From Brevibacillus thermoruber 423 (lineage in GTDB: Bacteria > Bacillota > Bacilli > Brevibacillales > Brevibacillaceae): DNA of 64,000 bases. Within the stretch, counting starts at the first letter, position 1. Each line of letters opens with the position of its first letter. Below the pieces are notes generated by a model. The model had not been told where the DNA came from, did not search any database, and was given only the letters and a program-made list of their open reading frames with translations. Positions 46,301 to 54,035 of the stretch are shown piece after piece. Position numbers and translations under genes: made by a program. The stretch lies in contig NZ_KE695650.1 of NCBI RefSeq assembly GCF_000454065.1, positions 1-64,000 of the forward strand, read 5' to 3'.

Positions 46301-49300
46301 TCATAGTTCGGGAGGATGCGCCAGGGATCAAGCAGCTTACGGCCTACGTGGTAGCTTCCCCATCGACTACGGATGTAATCGATTTGCGCGACTTTGCCAA
46401 AAGTCGTCTACCCGAGTATATGGTTCCCACCTCTTTTGTGCTATTGGATCAACTGCCAATGACCCCGAACGGCAAGATCGATTATAAGAGGTTGCCTGAG
46501 GCAAAGAGCATGCCAGTAGATGAGGAGGCGATAGTCGCGCCACGGAATCTAATTGAAGAGATGGTCGCACAGATTTGGAAAGATGTGCTGCGCAAAGAGT
46601 GCGTCAGTATGTTTGATAATTTCTTCCATCTTGGAGGCCACTCTTTGTTGGCGGCTCAAGTAATGACGCGCTTACGCAGCCAATTTAAAGTTGAAATTTC
46701 GATGGCGCGTTTCTTCAATAACCCAACGGTGGCCGATTTGGCGACTGAAGTGGACAGGGCTTTGAAGGAACAGAAGCAGAACGGAGATCTCCCGATTATT
46801 CGAGTTTCTCGCCATGGAAAACTCCCGCTATCTTTCTCGCAGCGGAGGTTGTGGTTTTTGTGTCAGCTGGAACCGGAAAGAATGCATTACAATATCCCGA
46901 TGGCAGTAAGGCTGCGCGGAAACCTGAACTTAGATGCGTTTCATCGTTCCCTCAACGAAATCGTCCGTCGGCATGAATCGCTTCGTACGGTCTTCAGAGT
47001 TGAGGACGGAGAACCTTATCAGGTGGTTCTGGAAAAGCTCGAACTACCTCTGCCCGTCATCGACCTGCGCCATATGGAACCGGAGGAACGGTCGGAGGAA
47101 GCGATGCGCCTAATCAACGTTTGGGCGCAGGAGTTGTTCAATCTGGAACAGGGTCCGTTACTAAAGGTCAATATGATCCGTCTGGATGACGAAGAATTTG
47201 TGGTGATGTTTAATATTCATCACATCGTCTCGGACGGATGGTCTACCTCCTTGATCATTCGTGAGATGTCAATCCTGTACGAAGCTTACTGCCAAGGTCG
47301 GCCCTCCCCGCTTGAGGAGTTGTCCATACAGTACGCAGACTATGCATTCTGGCAGCGCACACGTATACAAGGAGAATATCTCGAATCTCAAATGAACTAC
47401 TGGAGAAAAGTACTGGGTGGGGATTTACCTGTCCTGCAGCTGCCGACCGACCGCCCCCGTCCTCCCGTTATGAGTCATCGGGGGAAGTTGATCAGTTTCA
47501 AAATCTCCAAGGAATTAAATGACAAGCTCAAGGCGTTCAGTCGGGAAAACGGGGTAACGCTTTTTATGACGTTGCTTTCTGCCTACCAATTATTGCTTTA
47601 CCGATACAGCGGCCAAGAAGACATATGCGTGGGTACACCGATTGCGGTTAGGAACCGTCCGGAGATGGAAGGACTCATCGGGTTCTTTGTCAATACACTA
47701 GTCATTCGGACTGATCTCAGCGGCGAACCTACCTTCCTTGACCTTCTAGATCGGGTCCGTGAAGTCGTTTTGGGTGCGTTGGATCATCAGGAAGTTCCTT
47801 TTGAGAGCCTCGGGGAAGAGCTTCAGCCAATACGTGACATGAGCCGTACCCTGATCTTCCAAGCGATGTTTGTCCTGCACAACCTGCCGCTGATACAAGG
47901 AGCCCGACTGCCGGGATTGTCGATGGAATTGGTGGAATTCGAAACGAACTGGGCTAAATTCGATTTGACCTTGTCCCTAATTGAGCAGCAAGGTGGTCTG
48001 GAAGGAAAGCTGGAGTACAACTCAGACGTGTTCGATGCTTCCACCATGGAGCGATTCATCAGCCATTTCGAAACGTTGCTGGGCTCTATCGTCGAGAACC
48101 CGAATCAGAATATCGCGAGATTGAATCTGCTTCCAGAGAGAGAACGTAAACTTCTTCTTGAGGAATGGAAGCAGGAAGGACAAGTGAATTTGTCGGCAAA
48201 TGAGTGCGTTCATCAATTGATTGAAAAGCAGGCACAGATGTCCCCACATGCAGTAGCAGTAAAGTTTCAGGATTCGGAATTGACCTACGGTGAACTTAAC
48301 GAGCGTGCCGACCGTTTGGCACACCAACTGCGCAGGTTGGGTGTAAAAGCGAATACTTTGGTGGGTATAAGCGTGGAACGCTCTCCGGAGATGGTGGTGG
48401 GCATTCTGGGAATTTTGAAGGCAGGAGGTGCTTACCTTCCGCTCGACCCGTCTTACTCGTCGGAACGACTGGCTTTCATGATTCAGGATTCTAAGATAGA
48501 AATCCTACTGACCCAGAAGCGCCTGAAAAACAAGCTGCCAACTTATGAAGGTACGGTTGTCTTCCTCGACGACCATTTGGGTGATATAGCAGAAGTTCCA
48601 ACGACGCCATACTCCGAAGTTGGTCTCGACGATTTGATGTATGTAATGTATACCTCGGGCTCGACGGGCACTCCTAAGGGCGTCATGATTTCGCATCGAG
48701 GGGTAATGAATCACAACATGGCGGTCATTCGTCGGTTCACTCTGAATGCAAATGACCGCGTGCTACAGTTTGCCTCGTTCAGCTTTGATATTGCAGTGGA
48801 GGAAATTTTTCCGACATTGATTGTCGGGGGCACTCTCGTGTTGTGGAAAGACCAGTTTGTCGCAAGCGGAGAAGACTTCCTTACCTGGGTCCATGAGGAA
48901 AGGATTACTGTGTTAAACCTGCCGACTGCCTACTGGCACGGCTGGGTACAAGACTTAGCACATATAGGGGCTACATTGCCACCATCGCTGAGGCTAGTCG
49001 TAGTTGGGGGTGAAAAGGCATCAACCGAGGTTTACGCTACCTGGTCCAAATTGGCAGGCAACCAAGTGCGCTGGGTGAACACTTACGGTCCTACCGAGGC
49101 TACTGTTACGGCAACTTGGTACGAAAATGATCCGAACATGAAAGGCAGACCGATACCGATCGGGCGTCCCATTGACAACGTGGAGGTCTATGTTCTCGAT
49201 GCACATATGCAACCAGTAGCGGTCGGCGTACCCGGCGAACTGTACATCGGGGGTCCTGGAGTGGCCAAGGGCTACTTGTATCGTAAGGACTTAACTGAGG

Positions 49301-52300
49301 AGCGGTTTGTCCCTAATCCGTTTGGTTCACGGCCAGGTGAGCGACTGTACAAGACGGGTGACATTGTCCGCTACCTGTCGGACGGCAATCTGGAATACAT
49401 CGGGCGGATTGACAGCCAAGTCAAAATTCGGGGGTACCGGATTGAACTTGGAGAGATCGAAGTGGTACTCGAACAACATCCGTACATCACCCAAGCTGTG
49501 GTCATGGTAAGGGAGGACGAGCCTGGAGTTAAGCGTCTTACGGCATACATCGTCGCTGATTCTTCGGCGGTCAATACTGCTGACCTACGACTTTTTCTGA
49601 AGGCCCGCCTACCGGAGTACATGATTCCTGCCGATTTCGTACTGTTGGAAGAATTGCCGCTGACTCCGAACGGAAAGGTGGACCATAAAGTCTTGCCAAA
49701 GCCGGAGGGTTTAACTTTTGATACGGAGACATTCGTCGCCCCAAGGAATCTATTCGAAGAGATGGTCGCACAGATTTGGAGCGATGTGCTGAAAGTAAAA
49801 CAGGTCGGTGCCTTTGATGACTTCTTCCATCTTGGGGGTCATTCACTCTTGGCTACCCAAGTGATATCGCGAGCCAATGAAACCTTCCGGATATCGATAC
49901 CGCTTCGTACCATATTTGAGTATCCGAAGCTTTCCGATTGGGCTGCCCAAATTCAGAAACTTCAAAGTATAGAGCAACTACCGCCGATTGAGAAGGCTGA
50001 CCGAAATCAACCACTGAGGCTCTCGTTCGCCCAACAGCGTCTTTGGGTCTTGGATCAACTGCTGTATAACACCCCGCTGTATACCATGTCGTTTGCCGTT
50101 CGTGTTCAAGGCAGCTTAGATGTAGAGGCGTTAGAGAAGTGTCTAAATGAGATCGTAAGACGACAAGAAGTACTGCGAACGATATTCGCCAAGTATGAAG
50201 GAGAAGCTATTCAACAGATACAAGAACCGAGGTACATGCCGCTTCCTCTTTTCAACCTGACCACTCAGGACAAGAATACAGCCGAAGAGGAGTTGATGCG
50301 GTTAATACAGGAAGAATTGGAGCGTCCCTTCGATCTGACAAAAGGTCCTCTCATCCGATTCTCGCTGGTTGCTCTTGGCGAACAAGAACACGTTCTGCTA
50401 TTGACCATGCACCACATCGTATCGGACGGCTGGTCGCTCGGCATCCTCATGAAGGAACTGACCGAACTGTACAAGGCATATACATGCGGAACGGAACCGA
50501 ACTTGCCGGAGCTGCAGATTCAATATGCGGATTACGCTCTTCATCAACGAAACTGGTTACAGGGTGAGGTTCTCGAGCGCCAGCTGGCCTATTGGAAAAA
50601 ACAGTTGAGCGGAAGTCCCCCTGTGCTACAGCTGCCGACCGACAAACCACGGCCGCCAGTGCAGTCCTATCGTGGGGCGTGTGAGGTCTTTAAGATTCCA
50701 AATAAACTGACGACCGAATTAAAAGCGCTCGGTCATCGTCATGGTGCGACCTTGTTCATGACGCTTCTCGCGGCGTTCCAAGCGCTCTTGTGCCGCTACA
50801 CCGGGCAGGAAGACATCCCTGTCGGAACACCGGTGGCCGGGCGTTCCCGTCAGGAGACGGAGGGACTGATCGGCTTCTTTGTTAACACGTTGGTACTGCG
50901 TACCGATCTGAGCGGAAATCCGACCTTCGTGGAACTGATGCGGCGTGTCAGGGAAGTGGCACTCGGTGCTTACATGCACCAAGACGTTCCGTTCGAGTTG
51001 TTGGTGGAACAGATGGTGACAGAGCGTAGCATGAGCCACTCGCCACTCTTCCAGGTGATGTTTGCTTTGCAGAACACACCGACGACAAAGTGGGAAATCC
51101 CGAACCTGGAACTGAGCCCGGTTGGCTTCAAGACCAAGACGTCGAAGTTTGATCTGACACTTGACATCTCGGAAACAGATGAAGGGCTGCTGTGCTGGTT
51201 CGAATACAGTACCGATCTGTTCGAAGCCGAAACGATTCGTCGAATGGCACGTCATTTTCACAACTTCTTGGAGGAGGTAGTCAAGGAACCCGAACAACCG
51301 ATCCGGGAAGTGAACATCCTCGATCAGGAGGAACGGGACCAACTCTTGCATGAATGGAATCGAACAGAGATGCCTTATGGTGTGGACGAGACGATGATCA
51401 CACAGTTTGAACGGCAGGCGGCTTGCCAGCCTGACGCTGTGGCGGTGATCTTTGAAGACCAGTCCTTGACCTATAGGGAACTCAACGCTAAGGCTAACCA
51501 GTTGGCCCGCTATCTCCAAGCAAAGGGAGTTGGCAGGGAAACCCTGGTTGGCATCAAAGTGGAGCGTAGTCTGGACATGATCGTGGGCTTGCTCGGCATT
51601 CTCAAAGCAGGAGGGGCATATCTACCGCTGGATCCAAACTATCCCAGCGAACGAGTGGCGTACATCTTGGAAGATGCACAGGCACCGTTCCTGCTTACAC
51701 AGGCACATCTTCTTGACCGCTTGCCAAAGAGCCAGAGTGAAGCGATCTGCCTGGACACTGACTGGGACGCAATTGGAAAGCATTCGATCGAGAATCTGCC
51801 GACTACCGCTGGTCCCGAGGATCTGGCCTACGTCATCTACACGTCCGGTTCTACTGGCCACCCGAAAGGGGTGGCGATTCGCCACCGCAACGCGGTCGCG
51901 TTGATCGCTTGGTCGCTAAGCGAGTTCAGTCGCGAACAACTCAAGGGTGTGTTGGCCTCCACCTCATTGTGCTTTGATTTGTCTGTGTTCGAGATATTCG
52001 TCACCCTTTCGGCGGGCGGCAGCGTCATTCTGGCGGAGAACGCCTTGCATCTCCCGTATTTGCCGGCGCGGAACCTGGTCACACTGGTCAACACCGTGCC
52101 GTCGGCGATTCAGGAACTGCTGGCCATGAACGGAATTCCAGAGAGCGTACGGACCGTGAATCTGGCAGGGGAACCGCTTCGACGTCATTTGGTTGATCAA
52201 CTGTACGAACTGGGGCACGTCGACAAGGTGTACAACCTGTATGGTCCGTCAGAGGACACTACCTACTCGACCTATGCGTTAGTGCCGCGCGACAGCGACC

Positions 52301-53916
52301 GTAGCCCGACGATTGGCCGACCGATTGCTAACACGCAACTCTATGTGCTGGATGGCTATATGCAACCAGTACCGATTGGCGTGACGGGGGAACTGTACAT
52401 CGGCGGTGACGGTTTGGCACGTAAATATTTGAACCGACCGGAGTTGACAGCCGAGAAATTTGTGCCGAATCCGTTCACGAATGGGCAAGACCGGCTCTAT
52501 CGGACGGGGGATCTGGTTCGTTATCTTCCGAACGCGGAGCTTGAGTATCTCGGTCGCCTCGACCATCAGGTCAAAATTCGCGGATTTAGAATCGAACTGG
52601 GGGAGATTGAGACATGTCTGGTGACGGTCCCCAGTGTAAGGGAAGCGGTGGTTCACGTCCGCGAGGATGTGCCAGGTGACAAGCGCCTCGTCGCATACGT
52701 GGTTCCTGCGGCTGAAAATGTCACGCCGGAAAGCCTGACAGAAGCGCTTCACCGGAAGCTTCCCAATTACATGGTTCCTTCTATCTTCGTGCTTCTGGAA
52801 TCCCTGCCGCTCACACCAAACGGCAAAGTGGATCGCAAGGCACTTCCTGCGCCGGAGCGTTTGGAAGCAGGAGGAGCATACGTAGCACCACGTGACGTGC
52901 TCGAACATCAACTCGTTCAAATCTGGGAAGATCTATTCGGCTTATCACCGATCGGTATTCGAGATAACTTTTTCAACCTTGGAGGGCACTCTTTGCAGGC
53001 AGTTCGAATGATCTCCCAGATTGAAAAGAAGATGGGTCAATCTCTTCCATTAGCGGTGTTGTTCCAAGCGGAAACGATTGAGCAACTGGCGGTTGCGCTC
53101 CGAAACAAAACGAGTCAGAAGCGTCCGGCGCAACTGGTGGAGATCCAAAAAGGCACAAAAGTACCTCTCTTTCTGATGCATCCAATTGGCGGCAACGTGT
53201 TCTGTTATGGTGATCTCGCGAGGGAAATGGGGTGTGATCAACCGGTTTATGCCCTTCAAGCAGCTGGCTTACAGGGCGAGACAGAGCCACTAACCACAAT
53301 CGAAGAAATGGCGAAGCGTTATCTGGATGAAATCCGGATGGTACAGAAACAAGAACCGTATCGTCTCGGAGGTTGGTCCATGGGTGGTTTGATTGCTTAC
53401 GAGATGGCTTTCCAATTGGTGCAACAAGGCGAGAGTGTCATGCAGCTAATCTTGTTCGACACTAAATTGCCCGACCCGGCTCACAGATCATTGACGGAAG
53501 AGGAACTTGAAGCATGGTTCATTCAGGATCTTGCCGCGATAGCTGGCCGTGATCTGCCAGCTTCGCTAAGCAAGATGAGGGAGGAGATAAATCGACTTGA
53601 TGCTGCACAGCGCAGACAAACATGGCTGGTCCAATTACGAAAAGCTGGACTTCTGCCTCCTGACTTGACCGCAGAAGGAGTCGGGCATCTTTTGAGAGTC
53701 TTCAAAGCCAACGCTTATGCCATGGCCACTTATAACCCGAAGCCTCTGGATGGATTACAGCCGATCTTGGTCAGCACAACGGCGGTAGACGACAATTTGC
53801 AACACTGGCGCAGACTGGCTACCGGTCTTAAGGTTTACCACGCGATGGCGGATCACTACTCCCTGATGAAAAAACCACTCATCGGTTACATCCTAGAACT
53901 TCTCCAGATGAAGTAA
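40309..53916 (+). CDS. NRPS: C-A(Gly-like?)-T-C*-A(x)-T-C-A(x)-T-C-A(Ala)-T-TE
   Basis: ATG at 40309; AAGGAGGT overlaps the previous stop. 4535 residues, four modules and a thioesterase. Module 1: HHIVSDG; pocket reads DIIQVGQIWK, nearest to Gly codes but not a clean match. Module 2: C motif is HRLAADE (1240-1246), so the catalytic second His is Arg; A pocket DIENVGTVTK. Module 3: intact C; A pocket identical to module 2. I cannot assign this code. Module 4: intact C; pocket DLFNNALTYK, an Ala code. Carriers all are LGGHS. TE: GGWSMGG (Ser4357), FDTKLP and a terminal DHYSL His; releases the product by hydrolysis or cyclisation. Modules 2 and 3 are near-duplicates at A and T. Located after the monooxygenase, it should extend the thiazole-ketide intermediate by four residues. 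Confidence 0.93.
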   Translation: MNERSSRISTLSDEQRKLLALRLHGKRTGQSISTAIIPRRAGQNVYLPLSYAQQRLWFLNELEPESSWYNTFAALRLTGPIQSEAMEKSFNAIVERHEILRSSYRIVDGQPVQKIEPRVYVHLPVIDLQMLPVEKRLQEAIRLSEEDVKKPFDLSKGPLIRVSLIRLNPEDHLLLLNMHHIVSDGWSVGVLVREMTALYESFCTGRPSPLPELPIQYPDFAIWQREQFQGTELEKQIAYWKERLSGELPVLEIPTDRPRPKMQTFNGARYWMPLDERLMENLKRLSRKENVTLFMTFLAAYKLLLSRYTGLEDILVGSPVANRPRVETEGLIGVFVNTLVLRTDLTGNPTFREFLQRVRLTALGAYEHQDLPFEKLVEVLQPNRNLSHSPFFQTMFILNEPHAQTKSNNLTDLTVEKLGLRITPIEIDNKTAKFDLTINVDQRPDGWLCMVEYNTDLFDQQTIQRLVHQYRYLLEQIVHEPDKKLSEYSLLTKEEAVQLEAWRNTETDDDLSVCLPELFAAHVEKAPHELKVVGRDGSLTMRELDKRANQVAHYLKQHGVGPGVLVGLCINRSLDMVVGLLGILKAGGAFVPIDPSYPIDRIAYMVEQSGMPIVLTEQLLIQGLSALQVKLICVDAEAETIASFSSDAPTFQATKDDPVYVIYTSGSTGKPKGVQIKHESLTNVLLSMKRLHSPSKEDRLLAVTTISFDISIIEIFLPLITDMLLVIATKEEASDGQALIDLLNRHQITILQATPSTFRMLLEAGWSNKNLRKVVIGGEALPRDLATSLLRQGVEVWNQYGPTETTIWVTCDRVENSDRITIGRPIQNTETYVLDAHFNQVPIGVPGELYIGGKGLALGYLNRMDLTLEKFLPHPFSKEEGARLYRTGDLVRYLSDGKIEYLGRIDQQVKVRGFRIELGEIEAVLETHPYVKQAVAVVHDGHPGDKRLVAYVTTNNNAPVIHDLYVHLRKTLPEYMIPSTIMILDAIPLTPNGKVDRKVLPAPEFNRRNLDVEFVAPRNELEEQVAMVWKEVLHQDEIGIQDNFFELGGHSILITQVIARLKNLYEVEIPLRHFFANPTIEGIAEFICSQIERKGHVDASEVKIGSTLKTVLASVSQKRLRFLEQFTPNSQQSILTFGIRLSGNLEIEAFERSIHELVRRHESLRTRLVEQDGELLQEILDEVVLPFTMYDLRNEPTQEEVANMLLQQLQRELEPAKGVMLKTMLLRTKDQEHLAMFAVHRLAADEGSLAVMLDELATLYSLASKGMNFSLPSPSAQFSDFVLEQVERMPEIDQQFAYWENQLSGVHSVLSLPTDRPRPPIQTTNGGEVVFEIPSDVYEALKILSERQGVERYTVLFAAYVTLLHRYTGQEDILIGMKADSREEKWNHVIGPIENTLVLRANLTTGLTVSNLLHKCQILVDEARKNREVPFETILERLHLERDTSRHPLFQATFELRSESPKLEAEGVRMELVEPVRRFTHYDLTLVLKEQKDGCSGKFVYNADLFDASMISRMAGHFLTILDSIIENPLQKMSKLKMLSEEELQIILAEWKQEAQTDVLQEVCVHHLIEKQAQMTPHAVAVKYRDKELTYEELNERSSRLANYLRKLGVGANSLVGISVERSLEMVIGLLGILKAGGAYLPLDPAYPSDRLAFMLQDSKVGVLLTQERLQGKLPTFNGKIVCLDADWGDIVQEPELPCNSKVGPDDLMYVMYTSGSTGTPKGVMISHRGVVNHNLAVVRHFDLNGNDRVLQFASISFDIAVEEIFPTLIVGGTLVLWKDLHVAGGEEFLHWIDKEKITVLNLPTAYWHGWVHDLALLGSSLPPSVRLVVVGGEKASAETYVDWLKLAAHRVRWVNTYGPTEATVTATLYEPDKEYKDGNPIPIGRPLDNVQIYVLDTQMNPVPIGVPGELYIGGPGVARGYLNRPDLTDERFVGNPFASQTGERLFKTGDIVRYLPDGNLEFVCRMDNQVKIRGYRIELGEIEAVLEQNSQVSQAVVIVREDAPGIKQLTAYVVASPSTTDVIDLRDFAKSRLPEYMVPTSFVLLDQLPMTPNGKIDYKRLPEAKSMPVDEEAIVAPRNLIEEMVAQIWKDVLRKECVSMFDNFFHLGGHSLLAAQVMTRLRSQFKVEISMARFFNNPTVADLATEVDRALKEQKQNGDLPIIRVSRHGKLPLSFSQRRLWFLCQLEPERMHYNIPMAVRLRGNLNLDAFHRSLNEIVRRHESLRTVFRVEDGEPYQVVLEKLELPLPVIDLRHMEPEERSEEAMRLINVWAQELFNLEQGPLLKVNMIRLDDEEFVVMFNIHHIVSDGWSTSLIIREMSILYEAYCQGRPSPLEELSIQYADYAFWQRTRIQGEYLESQMNYWRKVLGGDLPVLQLPTDRPRPPVMSHRGKLISFKISKELNDKLKAFSRENGVTLFMTLLSAYQLLLYRYSGQEDICVGTPIAVRNRPEMEGLIGFFVNTLVIRTDLSGEPTFLDLLDRVREVVLGALDHQEVPFESLGEELQPIRDMSRTLIFQAMFVLHNLPLIQGARLPGLSMELVEFETNWAKFDLTLSLIEQQGGLEGKLEYNSDVFDASTMERFISHFETLLGSIVENPNQNIARLNLLPERERKLLLEEWKQEGQVNLSANECVHQLIEKQAQMSPHAVAVKFQDSELTYGELNERADRLAHQLRRLGVKANTLVGISVERSPEMVVGILGILKAGGAYLPLDPSYSSERLAFMIQDSKIEILLTQKRLKNKLPTYEGTVVFLDDHLGDIAEVPTTPYSEVGLDDLMYVMYTSGSTGTPKGVMISHRGVMNHNMAVIRRFTLNANDRVLQFASFSFDIAVEEIFPTLIVGGTLVLWKDQFVASGEDFLTWVHEERITVLNLPTAYWHGWVQDLAHIGATLPPSLRLVVVGGEKASTEVYATWSKLAGNQVRWVNTYGPTEATVTATWYENDPNMKGRPIPIGRPIDNVEVYVLDAHMQPVAVGVPGELYIGGPGVAKGYLYRKDLTEERFVPNPFGSRPGERLYKTGDIVRYLSDGNLEYIGRIDSQVKIRGYRIELGEIEVVLEQHPYITQAVVMVREDEPGVKRLTAYIVADSSAVNTADLRLFLKARLPEYMIPADFVLLEELPLTPNGKVDHKVLPKPEGLTFDTETFVAPRNLFEEMVAQIWSDVLKVKQVGAFDDFFHLGGHSLLATQVISRANETFRISIPLRTIFEYPKLSDWAAQIQKLQSIEQLPPIEKADRNQPLRLSFAQQRLWVLDQLLYNTPLYTMSFAVRVQGSLDVEALEKCLNEIVRRQEVLRTIFAKYEGEAIQQIQEPRYMPLPLFNLTTQDKNTAEEELMRLIQEELERPFDLTKGPLIRFSLVALGEQEHVLLLTMHHIVSDGWSLGILMKELTELYKAYTCGTEPNLPELQIQYADYALHQRNWLQGEVLERQLAYWKKQLSGSPPVLQLPTDKPRPPVQSYRGACEVFKIPNKLTTELKALGHRHGATLFMTLLAAFQALLCRYTGQEDIPVGTPVAGRSRQETEGLIGFFVNTLVLRTDLSGNPTFVELMRRVREVALGAYMHQDVPFELLVEQMVTERSMSHSPLFQVMFALQNTPTTKWEIPNLELSPVGFKTKTSKFDLTLDISETDEGLLCWFEYSTDLFEAETIRRMARHFHNFLEEVVKEPEQPIREVNILDQEERDQLLHEWNRTEMPYGVDETMITQFERQAACQPDAVAVIFEDQSLTYRELNAKANQLARYLQAKGVGRETLVGIKVERSLDMIVGLLGILKAGGAYLPLDPNYPSERVAYILEDAQAPFLLTQAHLLDRLPKSQSEAICLDTDWDAIGKHSIENLPTTAGPEDLAYVIYTSGSTGHPKGVAIRHRNAVALIAWSLSEFSREQLKGVLASTSLCFDLSVFEIFVTLSAGGSVILAENALHLPYLPARNLVTLVNTVPSAIQELLAMNGIPESVRTVNLAGEPLRRHLVDQLYELGHVDKVYNLYGPSEDTTYSTYALVPRDSDRSPTIGRPIANTQLYVLDGYMQPVPIGVTGELYIGGDGLARKYLNRPELTAEKFVPNPFTNGQDRLYRTGDLVRYLPNAELEYLGRLDHQVKIRGFRIELGEIETCLVTVPSVREAVVHVREDVPGDKRLVAYVVPAAENVTPESLTEALHRKLPNYMVPSIFVLLESLPLTPNGKVDRKALPAPERLEAGGAYVAPRDVLEHQLVQIWEDLFGLSPIGIRDNFFNLGGHSLQAVRMISQIEKKMGQSLPLAVLFQAETIEQLAVALRNKTSQKRPAQLVEIQKGTKVPLFLMHPIGGNVFCYGDLAREMGCDQPVYALQAAGLQGETEPLTTIEEMAKRYLDEIRMVQKQEPYRLGGWSMGGLIAYEMAFQLVQQGESVMQLILFDTKLPDPAHRSLTEEELEAWFIQDLAAIAGRDLPASLSKMREEINRLDAAQRRQTWLVQLRKAGLLPPDLTAEGVGHLLRVFKANAYAMATYNPKPLDGLQPILVSTTAVDDNLQHWRRLATGLKVYHAMADHYSLMKKPLIGYILELLQMK

Positions 53917-53942
53917 TCTTCTGCAGGGCTTCTAAATTCGCG

Positions 53943-53972
53943 CCGGGCATACCAACGAGGTGTGCCCGGGAG
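53943..53972 (+). terminator. Possible attenuator/terminator hairpin between NRPS and acylase genes
   Basis: CGGGCA and TGCCCG pair across about 14 bases, with a weak downstream ATTTTTA. It may partly uncouple the acylase from the NRPS transcript. Confidence 0.4.
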
Positions 53973-54035
53973 CGACTCATTTTTAGCTTGACAACTGACG
54001 CTGTATTTTTTGAAGTTCACTGGAGGTATAAAGTG

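Noticed and set aside
44930-49940. Near-identical NRPS modules as a possible assembly duplication
   Set aside because: The two copies differ at many codons and have different condensation domains and linkers, so the duplication is biological.
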